A stretch of DNA of 64,000 nt. Origin: Zantedeschia hybrid cultivar (Eukaryota > Streptophyta > Magnoliopsida > Alismatales > Araceae). This document shows, one piece after another, positions 59,128-64,000 of this stretch (position 1 is its first letter; each line of letters begins with the position of its first letter). The notes beneath the pieces were generated by a model. The model searched no databases, was not told the DNA's origin, and worked only from the letters and a program-made list of their open reading frames with translations. The position numbers were made by a program, and so were the translations under genes. The stretch is from NCBI GenBank assembly GCA_030544215.1, contig JARZZO010000006.1, positions 51,312,501 to 51,376,500 on the forward strand, written 5' to 3'.

Positions 59128-60168
59128 CTACTGACCACTCGGCTCCTGACCTGCCTTATTCTTCTGGGGACAGTTCCTCGCAAGATGTCCCTTCCTGCCA
59201 CAGCCAAAACAGCTACCAGTGATTAATGGACATATCCGATTACCATGAAACCTGCCACAACGGGGACGACGATCCGCAGCGTCCCGCCTCGCTTCCTGTT
59301 GCCAGCTGACCTCCGTCTGCATCTGCTGAACCAAACCGTCTTCATCCTCGTCACAAGGTACCTCTTGGAACTCGACCTCAAAGGAACTCGAACCTCCTGA
59401 CGAAAAGACCGCTGATCTATCCCTGCTTTGCTGCTTCCCTTGTGCTGAATGCTCCGACTCCTTCGTCGTGTGTTGGAACTGCATCTCCGCCGCTGCCGCG
59501 CACCGAACTGCTGACACCAGATCCTTACAACAATGGCCTGCCACGAACTCCCTCAGATCATGCCGAAGTCCATCTACAAATTTCTCCGTCCTTCGATCCT
59601 CATGCTCAGATATGTGTGGAGCAAATCTTCCCAGAGCTACAAATTTCATCTGATATTCCAGAACTGACATACCATCCGGCACCAATTCCATAAACTCCCT
59701 TTCCTTGGCCCTACGAACGTGCCTCAGAAAGTACTGTCCACTAAACTCTCTCACAAAGCCTTCCCAAGGAATCTCTCTCAAGGACCTATCTGGAAACATC
59801 AACCCCTTGATGGTAACCCACCAATCATAAGCATCGTCCTTCAGCAAGTAGGTTGCCATCAAGGTCTTGTCACTCTTAGCACATTCTAGAACATCAAACG
59901 CCTTTTCCACTTCCTTAATCCAATGAGCTGCCGCATCTGGAACAGGTTGACCTGTGCAAGAAGGGGGCTTCAACTTCAAGAACCGCTCCATCACCATGGA
60001 TTGGCCACCTCGGGAATTGGACCCCTCACTTCCATCTCCCTGCTGGTATCTAGACATAGCCCCAATCATAGCTTCCATGAAACGATCCACATTATGTCCT
60101 TCTGCCCTCGAACCACCATCATCTACTCTCGAACCACGAGCCAACAGAACACTCCTCTTCGGTGCCAT
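59128..60168 (-). CDS. C gag (intact), with zinc knuckle
   Basis: 346 codons from ATG 60168 (MAPKRSVLL); an in-frame ATG 12 codons upstream exists, but MAPKR fits chromovirus gag starts better. Order: N-terminal region (VDRFMEAMIGAM), retrotransposon-gag core (FLKLKPPSCTGQP, AAHWIKEVEKAFDVLEC, AYDWWVTIKG, FSGQYFLRHVRRAKEREFMEL, VLEYQMKFVALGRFAP), an acidic Ser-rich linker, PRCGRFHGNRIC, then a CCHC knuckle CFGCGRKGHLARNC and a short tail. It binds and packages element RNA in virus-like particles by family knowledge. No stops, in contrast to all pol genes here. Confidence 0.9.
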   Translation of the reverse strand: MAPKRSVLLARGSRVDDGGSRAEGHNVDRFMEAMIGAMSRYQQGDGSEGSNSRGGQSMVMERFLKLKPPSCTGQPVPDAAAHWIKEVEKAFDVLECAKSDKTLMATYLLKDDAYDWWVTIKGLMFPDRSLREIPWEGFVREFSGQYFLRHVRRAKEREFMELVPDGMSVLEYQMKFVALGRFAPHISEHEDRRTEKFVDGLRHDLREFVAGHCCKDLVSAVRCAAAAEMQFQHTTKESEHSAQGKQQSRDRSAVFSSGGSSSFEVEFQEVPCDEDEDGLVQQMQTEVSWQQEARRDAADRRPRCGRFHGNRICPLITGSCFGCGRKGHLARNCPQKNKAGQEPSGQ

Positions 60169-60303
60169 CACTACCCCACAAACACGAAAATCGAACCAAA
60201 ACACGTCAAAAGCTATGAATCTCTACCAGCAGCCATCGCCTGTACATACTCGTACTTATTGTTGGACTATAATATCTAACCTAGTTTACCACATACTCGT
60301 CCA

Positions 60304-60321
60304 GATTGAGCTCTGATACCA
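60304..60321 (-). promoter_or_regulatory. Primer-binding site (initiator tRNA-Met) of C
   Basis: The minus strand reads TGGTATCAGAGCTCAATC two bases inside LTR 60324-63055, which therefore serves as the 5' LTR of the left unit. Confidence 0.9.
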
Positions 60322-60323
60322 AC

Positions 60324-63055
60324 TGTAACGACCCACCATCCTATGACCGGAGACCCGATCACTAAATGGATGTCGGCCCATCAACTGCGGGTTCACACCC
60401 GGATCTCACACAACACATCTGGAGGAGTAAGCGCTAAACAAGGCTAAATATAACAATCATACGGACCACAAAGATGTAACAAGTGCGTAGGAAGGAAGAT
60501 AACAATGTCCGTATACAGTCCAACAATAATTACATAGTCCAACAAATTAAATAAGTACAGGCAGGAGTAAAGTACAACAACATCGGGGCATACCCCGGAA
60601 CTGAGATAGCTGCTGGTCCGCACACCAAGAAGACACCACCCGCCGCCAAACGCCACGAGATCCACACCTGAAACCGCAGCGAGTGAGCCACACCAGAATT
60701 GGGCTCAGTAGGGATCATCCGATCCCCTGCCTCCCACTCACACACCCACAAGTGCAACAACACAGATATATGACAATTAAACAAAGCAGTAAACATAGCA
60801 CCCAACCTGATATGAAACGTACGATAAGCAGTGTAGCAGGAACAGTTCTGAGCAACCCGAAGAACCCAACACAGAGTCACGTCTCACAGCCAAGGTCCAC
60901 AAAGCGACTGAACCACACTGTCGACCGAAGTCAAACGTCGCCTCACAACACTACCACCACTACTCACGCCTGTCCGCCCCTACAGTGTTCCGGCGCACTA
61001 TAGGGTGAGGCAGTGAGTCAAACTAGGACTAGCTGGGACCAGTGTACCACCACTGCCCAGCTACGTGTGCACACAAGCAGTCTAGACTACTGTCCTACCG
61101 ACCGGATTGCCTCCACGCTAGGCCTCAGCGCTTCAGGAGGGCCCTGGGGACCGGCGAACCCCCGTCAAGCCGAAGCTATAGGAACTACCCACAACCCTAA
61201 CCTCCCAAACTGCGTCAGGCCAAAGGGCTAAGGGTACCACTCGTAACCTTGATCAAAGGTCACAACAGGCCCAGTGGCAACAGGGGTAAAACAACTCCAA
61301 CAGTACCACAACCAGCTCCACAGCAAGAAATATGCCAGAAGCTGCCACGAAAAACAGGGAAACCCCGACCCGCTGAGACCAAACAGCAACCCCTCGGATA
61401 GCGCACCGGCTACTCCGGCCCGACGGGCTCAAGGTGGTTCTGCTTCCCTCAGCCAAAGGTAAAACACAACATGTACCACTCCCCCACCGGTACGGCACAA
61501 TGCCTCACAGACACCATGACCCTGTCCCCATCGGTCCATGGTGACAAACGTAAACCACAGTTATTCCGATTCCATATTCGCATAAGAACATACACACATA
61601 TAACATGATCCCATTCGCACAGTAAACCTCCGTCTCAGCGTACAGCTTAAAGCATGCATTTGAACCATCCAACAGTGAAACATATGTTAAAAACCAGGGT
61701 TTATGCAGTTCTGTCTTGAATCGCGTCGACCGAGATCGACGCTATTCAAGCTCCTCAAACAGGTTCATTTAAAGCCAGATTATTCCTTAAAACGCGTCCA
61801 CCTGGGAAGCCGCCGTTTGAAACGCGTCAGAGCTCTCAGACGCCATTCACACCGAAATTTCAGATTTGCAGACCCTCAGTCGGGGTGATTTCCTGCCTAA
61901 ATGGTGTCATGTTGGCCCGACGTCCTTCTTAAATGCGTCGTCCATCCATGACGTCATTTAGCGCCAGAACCCCTAACTCGTGAAAGCTCGAACACGGAGG
62001 TTTTTGCCCTAAAAGGCGTCGTACTGCCCTGACGTCCTTCTAAAAGGCGTCGACCAGGCACGACGCCGTTTAGCGCCAGAAACCTGGTTCCCTGGTTCAA
62101 CCCGAGGGTTTCTCCTTTAACCCCAAACACCCCGAAAATGCCCCATAACAGAAGGGGTAAGATAGGGAAATCAACTACTTCCAGCATGCTACAAATCCAC
62201 GTTCACGAGCACGGCCATTCCCACAAGAAAACCCCCTAAACATGCTCATTCTAACCCAAAACATAACATGCCACGCCAAGGAAATCACGAGCAACACATT
62301 CACAGTCCATGCAAGGTTCGTCCCCCTACCGGTTCTTGAACTCCACCAAGCTCCGTGCCGCCGACCCGCCACACCGCAGACCGCCGCCGGTACCCCCGAG
62401 GACGCCGCCACTCCGCCGGGACGTCGGCCGCCGTCCGGAGAATGGAACGTCGCGAAGGAAGTGGTGGTGGTAGAGGTGAGAGGTAGGGAGGTGTTGGAGT
62501 GGTGGGAGAGGAAGAAGATGAAGGGAAGGGGAAAAGAGGGTCGGAGAGGGCGGAGAGAGCGAAGAGAGAGAGGGTGGAGGCGAAAATGAGGGAAGGAAGG
62601 GGAGGCTCGCGGGGTCAATCTGAATCTAGCTAAAACGTGTCGATCGAGACAGACGCCAATCAGTCTGACAGGACGGGCCGTACTGACACCGGTCTTAAAC
62701 GCGTCGCTCACCACAGACGCCGTTCAGACGATGTGACAGGCTGTACTGACAACGCTCTGGCGCCGTACACTGACATCGTAGAGGTCACAGTCTGAATCGC
62801 ATCGACCATCATGGACGCCGTTCATACGACGAGACAGGGGCCGTACTCTCGCGGCCTGAAACCCGCTCACGTGGCGCACACGTAGCACAACAACAAGCAG
62901 ACCTAAATAGCGTCCACACAACCTGACGCCTTTTGAAAGGCGTCGAGCAGTGCTGACGTCATTCAGTCAGAAATCTCAAGACCCCTCAGGGTCCAAACCA
63001 GGGGATCCGGCCCGAACCCGACCCGAATACTGAACCCGAAACCTCAGTCCTTACA
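60324..63055 (-). repeat. LTR-C, second copy (shared by two units)
   Basis: 2732 bp, equal in length to the first. On its left lies a PBS, on its right a polypurine tract, so it is 5' LTR for one unit and 3' LTR for the next. TGACGTCA at 61949-61956 and 62954-62961. Confidence 0.93.
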
Positions 63056-63432
63056 TTCTCCCCCCCTTAAAAGAATTTCGTCCTCGAAATTTGCAACCGC
63101 TCAACGCAAAACTCGGCTAAGCATCACATGCCGGCACACCGATCACAACAATCATCCTCACCAATCACACATACAGGGTTCCACATAATTAGCCAATCAA
63201 ATTCACACCAAGCTAACCAAGATTCTCGATTCTAACAAAAAGTTGAAAGATCAAAATAACCACACACTAGCAAGGCACATCTTACAAAACCGATTCTCCA
63301 CCAAACCCAAATACATAAAAGTGCCATAAGAGTTCACAACCACCTCTGGATAAGGCAAGATAAAAGCGTTCATCTAGCCCAACCGCTCGGACCTCCACCG
63401 AGAGACGCAACACCACTCAACGTCTCGTACAC

Positions 63433-64000
63433 CTACTGACCACTCGGCTCCTGACCTGCCTTATTCTTCTGGGGACAGTTCCTCGCAAGATGTCCCTTCC
63501 TGCCACAGCCAAAACAGCTACCAGCGATTAATGGACATATCCGATTACCATGAAACCTGCCACAACGGGGACAACGATCCGCAGCGTCCCGCCTCGCTTC
63601 CTGTTGCCAGCTGACCTCCGTCTGCATCTGCTGAACCAAACCGTCTTCATCCTCGTCACAAGGTACCTCTTGGAACTCGACCTCAAAGGAACTCGAACCT
63701 CCTGACGAAAAGACCGCTGATCTATCCCTGCTTTGCTGCTTCCCTTGTGCTGAATGCTCCGACTCCTTCGCCGTGTGTTGGAACTGCATCTCCACCGCTG
63801 CCGCGCACCGAACTGCTGACGCCAGATCCTTACAACAATGGCCTGCCACGAACTCCCTCAGATCATGCCGAAGTCCATCCACAAATTTCTCCGTCCTTCG
63901 ATCCTCATGCTCAGATATGTGTGGAGCAAATCTTCCTAGAGCTACAAATTTCATCTGATATTCCAGAACTGACATACCATCCGGCACCAATTCCATAAAC
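63433..64000 (-). CDS. C gag, second copy, cut by the window end
   Basis: The C-terminal ~188 codons of a second gag, nearly identical to 59128-59693, including CFGCGRKGHLARNC. A few substitutions and no stops. The interval 63056-63432 repeats 58751-59127. Confidence 0.9.
   Translation of the reverse strand, partial: FMELVPDGMSVLEYQMKFVALGRFAPHISEHEDRRTEKFVDGLRHDLREFVAGHCCKDLASAVRCAAAVEMQFQHTAKESEHSAQGKQQSRDRSAVFSSGGSSSFEVEFQEVPCDEDEDGLVQQMQTEVSWQQEARRDAADRCPRCGRFHGNRICPLIAGSCFGCGRKGHLARNCPQKNKAGQEPSGQ

Larger units (their letters stand above)
56019..64000 (-). mobile_element. Gag-only chromovirus array C (LTR-gag-LTR-gag)
   Basis: Two LTRs of 2732 bp (56019-58750, 60324-63055), each followed on the plus strand by the same polypurine tract and a minus-strand gag. 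The unit between LTRs is 1.57 kb: PBS, gag, polypurine tract, no pol. The pattern repeats past the window end, so neighbouring units share an LTR. Inserted in A-IV RT; the left flank is CTTTC (56014-56018). Termini, polypurine tract and Met PBS fit Tekay-type chromoviruses. Confidence 0.9.

Overview
The window is a stretch of plant nuclear DNA made almost entirely of LTR retrotransposons nested inside one another. I see no host protein gene, rRNA gene or real tRNA gene. The evidence for a plant is Ty1/copia polyproteins in the order gag-protease-integrase-RT-RNase H, Ty3/gypsy Athila/Tat-type and Tekay-type chromovirus elements, primer-binding sites (PBS) for initiator tRNA-Met and tRNA-Asp, and kilobase-long LTRs. 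The species cannot be named from this.

Layout. Bases 1-2708 are a copia element of family A (A-I, + strand) reduced to two LTRs and about 100 bp of interior. It sits in a decayed gypsy pol (G, - strand, 2714-4312). Next come an LTR fragment E (4319-~5342) and a fragment H of another copia LTR (~5343-6119). From 6120 to 47868 and beyond lies one old Athila-like gypsy element, D (- strand). It is broken open by four insertions: A-II (9689-15806, TSD TAAGG), which carries a solo chromovirus LTR at 11745-13753; A-III (18186-35629), which carries the complete non-autonomous gypsy element F (25409-33516, TSD ACAGC); copia element B (38462-45948, TSD TTACA), which is internally rearranged; and A-IV (47869 onward), inserted in D's 5' LTR. 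A-IV carries a solo LTR of B (48606-50192, TSD CACCA) in its LTR and a chromovirus array C (56019 to the window end) in its RT gene. The deepest visible nesting is H > D > A-IV > C.

How the parts work. D, A-III, A-IV and B each encode, or once encoded, replication proteins, and all are broken by stops, frameshifts or insertions. F and C look parasitic. F keeps LTRs, PBS, polypurine tract (PPT) and one long gag/protease-derived reading frame. C keeps LTRs, PBS, PPT and an intact gag but no pol, in head-to-tail units that share LTRs.

The most interesting candidate is a conserved reading frame in the U5 part of the A and B LTRs. It ends exactly at a good splice donor. A matching acceptor lies just before the gag ATG, and the phases fit in both families. 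If real, the LTR encodes a first exon of Gag, and the ~3 kb leader intron contains the PBS, which would separate translated RNA from genomic RNA. Other candidates are an array of about 14 short AT palindromes and four copies of a ~20-nt motif in the A leader, an array of GCGTC/GACGC palindromes in the C LTRs, and the F protein with a duplicated domain and a protease-like region that lacks its catalytic motif.
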